24,929 nucleotides of DNA, taken from IMG/VR virus record IMGVR_UViG_3300006793_000260, positions 1 to 24,929 of that record. One strand, given 5' to 3'. The stretch's first letter is position 1; each line of letters begins with the position of its first letter. Shown piece after piece: positions 1 to 7,682 of the stretch. A program made the translations under genes and the position numbers. The DNA is from a virus. The notes beneath the pieces were generated by a model. The model saw only the letters and a program-made list of their open reading frames with translations, did not search any database and was not told the DNA's origin.

Positions 1-2433
1 GGAATAGGTCTGAGTATTGTCATACCAGTCGTCGCCAAGTTGTGTCCCAGTTTTTTGGTTGTCCCCTGACGGCGTTCTTCTGTTTTTTACGTTTTTACTC
101 TTGTCACGTTGTTCAACAGGAGGCTTGTCTGGAAAAAATCCCTTCTGCTCTTTTCGACGACTTCTTACTCGTTTTCTTACTTGCTGTTGAGTACGTGGTA
201 TTGCTCGTCCGTCAGGTGTCTGCTCGACAAAGTCATTTCCCTTTGTCCCGTTTGGTTCATTATCCAAAACAAAGCCGGGATGTTTCCCGGCCATGTCTTT
301 TTTGAGCTTGGTCCCACGCTCGACGCTTTCGTCAATTCCGGGTTTAAAATCTTTTAGCGCCTGAAATTCTTCAAAAGCCAGATTTTGCATTTGCTCGCCA
401 GAAATAACTTTTTTGACGTCTTCGTTTGTGAAAAACGATTTGCGACCGGGACGCCCAAGAATTACTTTAGTGCCAGCAAGAAGATCTTGCCCTTTCAGCG
501 CGTGGGCAATTGATTCTGCAAATATCTCTTCGTGGACCCAATACGGGTCTTCAGCATTTTGTTTACCAATATAGTCATTAACCGTAGACTCGTCGGAATT
601 TTTCCCCAGTAGGGCTTTTGCGTAGTCAACTTTTGCGGCGTCAATTTGTTCAGTAGTTAAAAGCCCATTTATTGTCTGAAAAATATTTTGTTTATTTTCG
701 ACATGTGACCTTAATAAGCCGTGGCCAAGTGCTTCATGTAAGAGCAGTCCGTCGGTGTCTTTTAACGCTACATTAATATATGCAGTGTTCGTTGACGAAT
801 CAAACGCGGCTGCTTGCTGACCTTCTAGCCTCGGGTCATCGGGCCCAAGCAATTTTACGCTCAAGCCTCTGCCGCCAGCAAAACCTCCTTCAAACAGTGC
901 CTGTAAGACTACGGCAGTATCCAAAAGTGCGTCGTCGGCACCAAAAGCGATGGAAGGTTCAGTGCCGTCTTTTATCGCCGCGTCAAGGAATCTTAATTTA
1001 TCGTAGGCAACCGCCGTTTGCATTCGTTGTTTGCGAGATGCAAAATGACCTAGTAAACCGCCGCCGCCGCCAAGGTGAAATCCAACTGCACTACCACCAC
1101 CAATTTCTTCACCCGTCTTGTTCGGGTCAAGCGCCATCAGTCCTCCACCAATAGCAGCACCGGATGCTGCACTTTTGACTCCGGGTTTTACCGTTCGCAG
1201 CCCAGTTTCCAAAACGGACGCAACAGGCACACCTCTGACTCGTTGAGTCATTAATTGGCGAAGCCATCGTGGAGCGCCTTGTGCCTTGGAAAGTTGCATG
1301 TAGACAGGTATTGCAGATCCCCAGTCAGCCTTTGCTGCCGCCTTTAAAGCGCGGCTGGCCGAGTCTGCCATTGACGTAATCCTGTCAACTACTTTGACGG
1401 CGTCTGGCAGTTTAGAACCAATAATAGCCCCAAGAGGACCGTCGGCTACTGCACCCACCAAACCGCCCGTAACCTGCATTGGTCGTCGGTATTTATCGAC
1501 GAGGTCTGCTGCCTTGCTCGCCATGCCGGACGTCTGTGAAAGTCCTTCTGAAGTCTGTTCAATCGCTCGTTGACCAAATGACGGCTTGACGTTTACAACC
1601 TTATCCACCGCTTCAACCGCTGGCTGCGTTGCACGTTGGCTTGCCCCAAACAAATTTGGGACTCGTGCTTGTTTTACTCTTTGCGAAGCTTCTAAAATTT
1701 GCCGCGCTCTGGCTCCCCCTTTTAGTGCTAAACCTCCGGGTACAGCCAACGTTGGATCTACAAAATAACTTGACGCTTCCGAAAATTTTGTTGGCGGCTT
1801 AAAAAGTTTGGACATGGTCTCCGGGTTTGCCCCAAGGTATGATCCGCCAACAACTGCAAGATCCTGTAAATACGACGGCTGAGTTCCGTCCATTACTCCC
1901 TGCCGCTTTCCTTTGTAATCGCGATCCGCAAGTAATCGCTGACGCGCAATTTCTCCGTCATTTCCGCCTAACAACGCTACACGCGCTGGATCAAGAACTC
2001 GCCCTTTGAAAAAATCGGTAGCCATTTTACCGAGATCTGACGTTCCACGAAGCCCCCCTTCAACCAAACCTAAACCCACTTTTGCCTTGTCCAGCGGATT
2101 AGGGGACATCATAAGTTGCGCTCCCTCGACTCCCCCTCCCACTAAATCAGAACCTGCTTGCATTAATGCCGGAGGCATTCCAGCCAAAAATTTTGGTAAA
2201 GTTCTACTGTCTCGGCGGTGCTGCCTGATTTTTAACGCCTCTTCAGGAGTTATGTCCTGTAGGACGCCCGAAGAAAAAAGGCGGTCCAACTCAGAACCGC
2301 TTGGCTCAACGTTAGTGTCTGTAAATTTCGCTTTCCCAGACCCAACGTTGTCATCCAGAAATTTAGCTTTTCTACGAGGCCCAACGTTGTCTTCTAGAAA
2401 TTTAGCTTTTCGTGGCGGCTGTAAATTGTCCAT
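1..2433 (-). CDS. Large polyvalent/internal virion protein with zincin-like motif (C-terminus cut by window edge)
   Basis: This frame is open from the ATG at 2433 to the left edge with no stop, so at least 811 codons are present and the C-terminus lies outside the window. Residues 8-42 hold three copies of a K-A-K-F-x-x-x-N-V repeat. Two Gly/Ala-rich, weakly hydrophobic stretches lie near residues 320-345 and 425-460. Around residue 566 is LLLHEALGHGLLR (His566, Glu567, His571), and at 635-640 is EEIFAE. This pattern resembles the His/Glu zinc-site signature of metallopeptidase-like domains in large phage 'polyvalent' proteins. After that the chain is Lys/Arg/Gln-rich and probably disordered. 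It is the last gene of the virion block, following two other internal-type proteins, which fits an ejected protein. The catalytic role is inferred, and the order HExxxH differs from classic HExxH. The coding call is firm and the function tentative. Confidence 0.85.
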   Translation of the reverse strand, partial: MDNLQPPRKAKFLEDNVGPRRKAKFLDDNVGSGKAKFTDTNVEPSGSELDRLFSSGVLQDITPEEALKIRQHRRDSRTLPKFLAGMPPALMQAGSDLVGGGVEGAQLMMSPNPLDKAKVGLGLVEGGLRGTSDLGKMATDFFKGRVLDPARVALLGGNDGEIARQRLLADRDYKGKRQGVMDGTQPSYLQDLAVVGGSYLGANPETMSKLFKPPTKFSEASSYFVDPTLAVPGGLALKGGARARQILEASQRVKQARVPNLFGASQRATQPAVEAVDKVVNVKPSFGQRAIEQTSEGLSQTSGMASKAADLVDKYRRPMQVTGGLVGAVADGPLGAIIGSKLPDAVKVVDRITSMADSASRALKAAAKADWGSAIPVYMQLSKAQGAPRWLRQLMTQRVRGVPVASVLETGLRTVKPGVKSAASGAAIGGGLMALDPNKTGEEIGGGSAVGFHLGGGGGLLGHFASRKQRMQTAVAYDKLRFLDAAIKDGTEPSIAFGADDALLDTAVVLQALFEGGFAGGRGLSVKLLGPDDPRLEGQQAAAFDSSTNTAYINVALKDTDGLLLHEALGHGLLRSHVENKQNIFQTINGLLTTEQIDAAKVDYAKALLGKNSDESTVNDYIGKQNAEDPYWVHEEIFAESIAHALKGQDLLAGTKVILGRPGRKSFFTNEDVKKVISGEQMQNLAFEEFQALKDFKPGIDESVERGTKLKKDMAGKHPGFVLDNEPNGTKGNDFVEQTPDGRAIPRTQQQVRKRVRSRRKEQKGFFPDKPPVEQRDKSKNVKNRRTPSGDNQKTGTQLGDDWYDNTQTYS
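2308..2412 (-). repeat. Three tandem K-A-K-F-x-x-x-N-V coding repeats
   Basis: The start of the large polyvalent protein encodes RKAKFLEDNVG, RKAKFLDDNVG and GKAKFTDTNVE in a row, with a period of 12-13 codons. The first two DNA copies are nearly identical and the third has diverged. The position at the extreme N-terminus suggests a short linear motif that is presented several times, for example a packaging or docking signal. That role is inference. Confidence 0.85.
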
Positions 2434-2436
2434 TGC

Positions 2437-3660
2437 TTAATATCCCACTGCTCTCCACCGTCTTGCACTTGGGTCCCAAACTTGTCCAGTGGCGTTTCCA
2501 CTATTCTCAAAATCTTCCATGGAATCAAATTTTTGCATCCGAGGCCGTTCTGGATTTTTACGATGAGAAGTTTTTAATTTGTCAAAATCTTCCCGAAATC
2601 CAAGATAGTCAACACGAGTGTTTAATTGTTCTCTAAGTCGTTTTATCGCAGCCAAAGTCGCTTTACTGCTCACAGGTACACCCCAATCACCAAACCCTAA
2701 AGGAACCAAAAACTTTTGAGCGGCTGCAACTTCTCCCTCACGAGCAACAGACCCCGGATCGACAACTTTAGCCATTGCTATTGCAAGCTCATACGGATCA
2801 GCCAATAAAGTTGCGGCAGAATCCGAAGGTAAATTAGGCTTGTCTACCATAGTTGCCTTTCCAGCGGCATAATCTTTTTTCCACTGCTCAAATTTATCCT
2901 CATACCCAACAGCAAAAGCATCTTTCATGGGTAACAAGCCAGCCATTGATGATTCGTAACCCCCATGCTGTCTTACCGCTCTTTCCAAGTTATCCAATGA
3001 CGAAAACGCCATCCCAACATTTGCTAGAGTTACGGTGTCGTCATCCGTTACAGGTTTTACCGGCGGGACATACTTTGTGTATTCTTTCCGGCCAGTGTCG
3101 GGATTTTTTTGAGTAATGTATTGTTGAGTAACTCCGTTGCCTAGATCCACTGTTTCAAGTTGGGGTGGGCCAGTTTCAAAGATCGATTTATACGTGTTTC
3201 GTACTTGCCCATCTGCGCCAACGCTGGTCCCGCTCAAGACCATAGTAGGCCCAAATGGGTTTTGGCCTTGCATGGGCATACCCATTCCCATACCCATCTG
3301 AGGTGGTTGTGGAGAATATCCGGGCATTCCCGGAAGCATCGACTGAAACCCTGATCCGGGCCGTCTATAATTGCCCGGTCTATATCCCTGCAACAATTGG
3401 TCTTGATCGAACATTTGTTTATCAACAGCAAGACCCTGTTTTTCTTTTTCTAGCTCAAATGCTCGATTTGCTTGGTTTTGCTGTTGTGCGAGAGTATCTT
3501 TTCGGTAGGCGGCTGTCGCTTCGTTTGCCACCGCCTGTTGCTCAAGCGTGTTTTGTCGGTAATCCGCCAACGCTTTGGCCTGTTCTTCTTGTGCCTGTTG
3601 CGATTTTTTAAATTGCAACGCTGATCGCATTGCGTCAAAACCTGATGTCCAGTCTGCCAT
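2437..3660 (-). CDS. Probable internal virion protein, 407 aa, unknown function
   Basis: I do not recognise a specific family. The N-terminal 75 residues are a Gln/Ala/Lys-rich helix that is probably a coiled coil. They are followed by a low-complexity Pro/Gly/Met segment with repeated M-G-M-G-M units near residues 100-135. The rest is an ordinary soluble domain, with no signal peptide or membrane helix. AAGG-type Shine-Dalgarno sequence (TAAGGAATAATT) precedes the ATG at 3660, which supports this start. The gene sits between the 266-residue Ala/Gln-rich protein and the large polyvalent protein, with 3 bases before the next ATG. In short-tailed phages this block downstream of the nozzle usually encodes proteins held in the head and ejected with the DNA, which is my basis for the call. 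Confidence 0.8.
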   Translation of the reverse strand: MADWTSGFDAMRSALQFKKSQQAQEEQAKALADYRQNTLEQQAVANEATAAYRKDTLAQQQNQANRAFELEKEKQGLAVDKQMFDQDQLLQGYRPGNYRRPGSGFQSMLPGMPGYSPQPPQMGMGMGMPMQGQNPFGPTMVLSGTSVGADGQVRNTYKSIFETGPPQLETVDLGNGVTQQYITQKNPDTGRKEYTKYVPPVKPVTDDDTVTLANVGMAFSSLDNLERAVRQHGGYESSMAGLLPMKDAFAVGYEDKFEQWKKDYAAGKATMVDKPNLPSDSAATLLADPYELAIAMAKVVDPGSVAREGEVAAAQKFLVPLGFGDWGVPVSSKATLAAIKRLREQLNTRVDYLGFREDFDKLKTSHRKNPERPRMQKFDSMEDFENSGNATGQVWDPSARRWRAVGY

Positions 3661-3669
3661 AATTATTCC

Positions 3670-4470
3670 TTATACAAAGAGTGATCCGATTTGTAATCCG
3701 TAGTCTACTAAACCGGGTTTGTAGTATGAGCCCGGATTCACTACTTGCCCCCCGCCAGACAATGCTGTTGCCAAACTAGCAGACTCATTGAGTCCGCCGT
3801 ATCTCATTCCGGGAACAGCACTAAGTATTTCAAACGGTTTAGTATTTGCCATTGCGGAAATATTTCCAGCTTGCTGCTGTAGTTGCCGCTCCTGTTGCAG
3901 ACGTGCGGCTTCCAATGCTAAATTTCTGTCCGATAGACTAGCCATGATCTGATTTTCGTTTGCGGCAAGTTGGGCTTGACGAGAGGCTTCGTTCCTAGCA
4001 ATTTGACTATTTAAAGCAACGTTTGATGAGTCTTGCGCTTGACCCATACCAGTCCCAAACGTCTGACCTGTCCGTGCAAACTGACTTCGGAGCCTCCGCT
4101 GTTGATCACCTAAACTAGCCCTTGCATTGCCATATTGATTTTGCGCTCCAACATCGCTCGCAGTTCGCGACGCCTGTAACGCGTTTTGAGTTTGTTTTCT
4201 TGCATCCGCCATCGCGTTGTTTAGTTGAGGACTGCGATTTAAATACTGACCGCCCAATGCATTTTGCGCGTACGCTTGCAGTGGAGCAAAACTAGATGCT
4301 GCATTTTGTGCGGCTCGACTTGCTGTACTTGCGTCATTCTGGCTTTGGTTCATTAAAGACGGCAACCTGCCAAAAATATTGTCACGAATTTCATCACCGC
4401 CACTGCCCGGAAATAGAGGGTCAAATTGTTTTGGTTTAATTGTTTTTTGTTTTCCGAAAAGTCCAAACAT
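3670..4470 (-). CDS. Probable internal virion protein, 266 aa, Ala/Gln-rich
   Basis: The family is not recognised with certainty. The protein starts MFGLFGKQK and then runs for most of its length as a strongly helical, Ala/Gln/Asn/Ser-rich chain (roughly residues 35-210), with few charged patches and no cysteine. The last 50 residues are Gly/Tyr-rich and hydrophobic, ending GLQIGSLFV. Such composition is typical of phage proteins that pack around the portal inside the head. The spacing of 9 bases to the next start suggests one transcript. No good Shine-Dalgarno sequence precedes this ATG, where the leader is A/T-rich. The coding call is firm and the role is inferred from position and composition. 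Confidence 0.75.
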   Translation of the reverse strand: MFGLFGKQKTIKPKQFDPLFPGSGGDEIRDNIFGRLPSLMNQSQNDASTASRAAQNAASSFAPLQAYAQNALGGQYLNRSPQLNNAMADARKQTQNALQASRTASDVGAQNQYGNARASLGDQQRRLRSQFARTGQTFGTGMGQAQDSSNVALNSQIARNEASRQAQLAANENQIMASLSDRNLALEAARLQQERQLQQQAGNISAMANTKPFEILSAVPGMRYGGLNESASLATALSGGGQVVNPGSYYKPGLVDYGLQIGSLFV

Positions 4471-4532
4471 AATATTTAATTTTTAGTTTACTAACGATCT
4501 ATTGGCTGGTCCAGTGCGAACATGACACGCTC

Positions 4533-4727
4533 TCAGTCATCAATTTTTTTTAGTTCTTCTTGAAGTTCCAAGATAGCCAAGGTCTGTGATTTTATTGTTT
4601 GCTGTACCTCGCGACACCACATGTCCATTGCAGTTTTTTCTGCTGGAGATAATCGACTGTTTCCCGGCCATCGAGGTCCGCTTGAAACCACGGCGTCGCT
4701 TAACGTTTTTGTAATTTTTACTGTCAT
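4533..4727 (-). CDS. Small helical protein, 64 aa, unknown
   Basis: I place the start at the ATG at 4727, which overlaps the stop of the nozzle gene in a TAATG junction, rather than at an upstream ATG at 4898 that would run deep inside that gene. The product begins MTVKITKTLSDAVV and ends in a predicted amphipathic or coiled-coil helix from about residue 28 to 62 (LSPAEK...LEELKKIDD). No family is recognised. Small helical proteins just after the nozzle or fibre genes of phages are sometimes lysis or assembly factors, but there is no membrane segment here, so a holin is unlikely. The 62 bases after it hold no gene I can support. Confidence 0.65.
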   Translation of the reverse strand: MTVKITKTLSDAVVSSGPRWPGNSRLSPAEKTAMDMWCREVQQTIKSQTLAILELQEELKKIDD

Positions 4728-6904
4728 TAGTACGTAGCTCCTAAACGTGCGATCATTCGATACGAAGACACTTGCCATTTCGCATCCACTGTATTGGAAC
4801 GAAATTTCAAACGAATGTACCTGCCAGAAGTAACTAAATTTACTCGTGTTATTCCGTTGCCACTTCCAGTAATGCTTACTGTTTGTGGACTTGTCCAACG
4901 AACTGCTTCATCTAAGTTGTCACGAGCCCCCGCGTATACTTCCAAAGTTTGCGAACCGGCTAAAGGTTTTGGGACGTGAAGTGATAAAAAAACGGTGTCC
5001 AAATACTTGAAAGACTCTGGCTCACCCCAATCGAAATCTGGAGTTTCTGCAAGACACTCATAATTATTGTTGTTATCAGCGTTGCAGTCATCGCGACTAT
5101 TACGGCTGTAATTACGACCATGAACAAGAAGCCGAGGAATGTTTTTGCTACCATCTTCGTACAGCCTTGTATTCCCCAGATCTCCACCTGTTGCAATAAC
5201 GGTATATTCCTGTTCGCCCTCATCTACGTATTCATAATATTTTTTTGCAGCATCATTAAACTCTTCGCCAATATCCAAAGAATTCCACGTCGGAGCCAAC
5301 TCCCACTCAACTGTACCAATACCGCTTATTCCGTTTTGCTGGCTATCGTACTCATCAATCGTAATCGTTTGAAATTCGTAGTTAAAAATTAAAACCTTGG
5401 TTTGGTTGGTCAGCGTCGGATACACAAACCAGATTTCAGAAAAGGCTCTGTTGTGGTGTGCGACAATTTCATCTCGCCGCGCTCTATCAAGTTCTTTTCT
5501 GAACGTGTCCCATTGCGTGGATGCAATCGCCTGAAGATCCTGACCTCCTGTGTAAACGTAAAAGTTTTTGTGTCCTATGAAAGCAATTGATCTGTCACCA
5601 AAACGGGTCCACGAATATTTACTTAATAAACCCTCGTCATGTATCTCAGTTCGAAAAAAGAAAGTACCTTGGTCGGGCCCAACATCCTGTATACTTTGTA
5701 TGGACCACTCTTTGAGAACATAAGCCTGATCTGCCAATGTTGTTATTGCGTGGATGTCACCATTTATTCGTGAGCCAGCATTTATAACTTCTCCAGATTC
5801 ATTTGCAGAAAGTGTTTCCAATATTGACCGCGCCGGGATGCGGTCCCCCGTCGTTGTAGAACCAGTATACCCCAGTGTTTCAAGTTTCACTGATGGTGTA
5901 ACAGTTAACTCGGATGAGCTTTGTATACCTTCATTTGTTGCTCCTTTATTTTCAACCCTGACAAACGGTTGAAACACAACGTACTTATCTTTTCCAATCA
6001 ACTCTGTACCAACAACAGTATCTTTATGTATGCCTTTGCCAGTTCTCCGCAAGGTCATAAAGTTTCCGGGATTTATGACCTCATAAATATCCGATCCATA
6101 TGAGTTACTAAGTTTCTCAATGCTGACAAAGTCTCCAGCTTCAAGGTTTGTTGCAGACTGCTCTATTTTAATAGTTACATGCTCGTCAAAAGCTGGGACT
6201 AAAACATTTTTGTTGTCACTGTTTGTCGCCGTAAAATCAATATCTTTGTTTTTGCTTTTGTCGGTAATAGTCAGTTCAGTTGATTTTTCACCTACGGTTA
6301 GACGCGCCCCAATCGTCCAGTCATTGTAATAATCAGGTCTCTCCAGAAAAATTTCTGTTGTGGCTTGGCTATCCACACTTTGAATAACGCCTATGCTGAT
6401 AGCGTTTTCATCTTCAGGTTCTGCAAATTTAACAACTTTATAATAATCGTAGACAATCTCTTCTGGACTAAACTCATTAGAGACAATTCGCACATACTGG
6501 CCGTCTGCAAACGATCCTGTAACATCAGTTAAATCAACCGGCCCAATTGTGCTGGATAGTTCTCCAGCAGTGATATCATTTTTCAACAAACCACTGCCTA
6601 CGCTTGGCGTTTCAGAAATTGGTATCCAGAGACTGTAATCATTTTTCGCTGACCACTTAATTTTGTCTTCGTAAAAAATCAGAAGATGCCCATTAAAAAC
6701 TTCCAGCCCAGAATAACCTTGAGTCGATACCAGTCCCGGTATCTCTCTCGCTCTCTCCATACCCGGAGACCAAAACAAAGGTTTCGCCCCCGGTGCTACA
6801 AATAATATTCGATCAAACCAGTCGGCAGCAGTCCATCTGCTCTCTTTGTTGGTCTCAGCGCCACTATAAATTTCGTGAATCTTTGCTTTAAATTGAAGAG
6901 GCAT
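4727..6904 (-). CDS. Tail nozzle / DNA-stabilisation protein, main part (P22 gp10-like), 725 aa
   Basis: The protein is rich in beta strands and aromatic residues throughout, with propeller-like repeats: WFDRILFVAPGAKPLFW at 29-45, GLEVFNGHLLIFYEDKIKW at 66-84, then a region with TFFFRTEIHDEGLLS and FGDRSIAFIGHKNFYVYTGG (about 414-454), and ALEIVAHHN-like and IWFVYPT segments (about 478-497). The C-terminus (GRYIRLKFRS, then SSYRMIARLG) is a small beta domain. This architecture matches the nozzle or DNA-stabilisation proteins of short-tailed phages that close the tail tip. Such proteins normally begin with about 100 residues describing a first blade. Here the start (MPLQFKAKIH) looks like mid-propeller, and matching N-terminal sequence is found in the 752-residue gene at 7679-9937. 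The 3' end of the glycosyltransferase gene overlaps its start by 17 bases. The family call is by pattern, not by search. Confidence 0.7.
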   Translation of the reverse strand: MPLQFKAKIHEIYSGAETNKESRWTAADWFDRILFVAPGAKPLFWSPGMERAREIPGLVSTQGYSGLEVFNGHLLIFYEDKIKWSAKNDYSLWIPISETPSVGSGLLKNDITAGELSSTIGPVDLTDVTGSFADGQYVRIVSNEFSPEEIVYDYYKVVKFAEPEDENAISIGVIQSVDSQATTEIFLERPDYYNDWTIGARLTVGEKSTELTITDKSKNKDIDFTATNSDNKNVLVPAFDEHVTIKIEQSATNLEAGDFVSIEKLSNSYGSDIYEVINPGNFMTLRRTGKGIHKDTVVGTELIGKDKYVVFQPFVRVENKGATNEGIQSSSELTVTPSVKLETLGYTGSTTTGDRIPARSILETLSANESGEVINAGSRINGDIHAITTLADQAYVLKEWSIQSIQDVGPDQGTFFFRTEIHDEGLLSKYSWTRFGDRSIAFIGHKNFYVYTGGQDLQAIASTQWDTFRKELDRARRDEIVAHHNRAFSEIWFVYPTLTNQTKVLIFNYEFQTITIDEYDSQQNGISGIGTVEWELAPTWNSLDIGEEFNDAAKKYYEYVDEGEQEYTVIATGGDLGNTRLYEDGSKNIPRLLVHGRNYSRNSRDDCNADNNNNYECLAETPDFDWGEPESFKYLDTVFLSLHVPKPLAGSQTLEVYAGARDNLDEAVRWTSPQTVSITGSGNGITRVNLVTSGRYIRLKFRSNTVDAKWQVSSYRMIARLGATY

Positions 6905-7682
6905 AATAATTTTTTATGTTATTCCAAAGAGAGGGCGCTTCGGACTTTAATCGACGCATGACACGTTTTTTCATGCTAGGCCAAGTTTTTGCATTGACGA
7001 GATGCGTGTAACCGAGTTCAGCAGTTAGGTCGTCGTTATCGTGCCGGTCGAGTAAGCACGTTATTTTTTTGTTTTGCTCCTTGGCCATTTTTGCGAACAA
7101 GGTTTGTTCTGCAAGGACCATACCCACTCTTACCGCTTTGTTTTTAGCAGTCATTTCCCGCATCCAATCAAGACTACGGTGGGCATAGTCATGAATAAAC
7201 TTTAAGTCTGATCCGCCTATCAATCCTGCGTTATAGCAGTCCCAATTTTCAAACGGTAAAACTACTTTTTCAGAATCAACATTGTCGTGTGCGTCCAAAC
7301 AAAACTGATAACATTTGAGCATATCTTTTGAACGCTCTGGGCTCTGGGCAAATAAACAAGAATCTAAAAATGTTTTCGGTAATGAATTAAATAGAAATAC
7401 ATCATCATCGATGTGGCAGAAAGGCTCGTCCTGAATCGAGTAACTAATCAGTTTTCCTGCCGCCCAATAAATTGGGTCCACTGAAATAAAGTCATTTAAA
7501 TCCGTATTGACTTTATCAAAACCAATACCAAGATTTTCCATTATATTTTTACCGTGAGAATCTGTTACCAGTTCACAACGGTACCCATGTTTTTTGACAA
7601 GGTGTGTGGAGAGCGCCCAGCGAATTGCTGTGTCTCTATTAAACGGACCCGGTCGAGTCCATAATGTGTAAACCATTTTCAT
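6888..7682 (-). CDS. GT-A-fold glycosyltransferase-like protein (DUF6734-like), 264 aa
   Basis: The chain starts with a short Rossmann-like strand (MVYTLWTRPG) and has the sugar-nucleotide metal-binding motif HIDDDVFLF at 90-98 (Asp92-Asp94). It continues with ENWDCYNAGLIGGSD (about 145-159) and AEQTLFAKMA (191-200), where Glu192 may be the general base, and a late YTHLVNAKTWP. This order is typical of nucleotide-diphospho-sugar transferases of the GT-A fold, and it resembles the uncharacterised DUF6734 group. It would transfer a sugar from a nucleotide donor in the cytoplasm of the infected cell. The start ATG at 7682 overlaps the TGA of the upstream gene (ATGA), so it is translationally coupled. 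It lies between two genes that look like pieces of one nozzle protein. The substrate is unknown; the family assignment rests on motif pattern. Confidence 0.65.
   Translation of the reverse strand: MKMVYTLWTRPGPFNRDTAIRWALSTHLVKKHGYRCELVTDSHGKNIMENLGIGFDKVNTDLNDFISVDPIYWAAGKLISYSIQDEPFCHIDDDVFLFNSLPKTFLDSCLFAQSPERSKDMLKCYQFCLDAHDNVDSEKVVLPFENWDCYNAGLIGGSDLKFIHDYAHRSLDWMREMTAKNKAVRVGMVLAEQTLFAKMAKEQNKKITCLLDRHDNDDLTAELGYTHLVNAKTWPSMKKRVMRRLKSEAPSLWNNIKNYYASSI

Noticed and set aside
2006-2440. Plus-strand open frame of 144 codons
   Set aside because: It lies opposite the large polyvalent protein, whose frame is open for the whole window section and has a sensible motif order.
4533-4727. Holin or lysis gene
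   Set aside because: There is no hydrophobic transmembrane stretch; the C-terminal half is a charged helix.
4728-4898. Longer start for the 64-residue gene (ATG at 4898)
   Set aside because: It would place over 170 bases inside the nozzle gene in another frame. The ATG at 4727 gives the normal TAATG junction.
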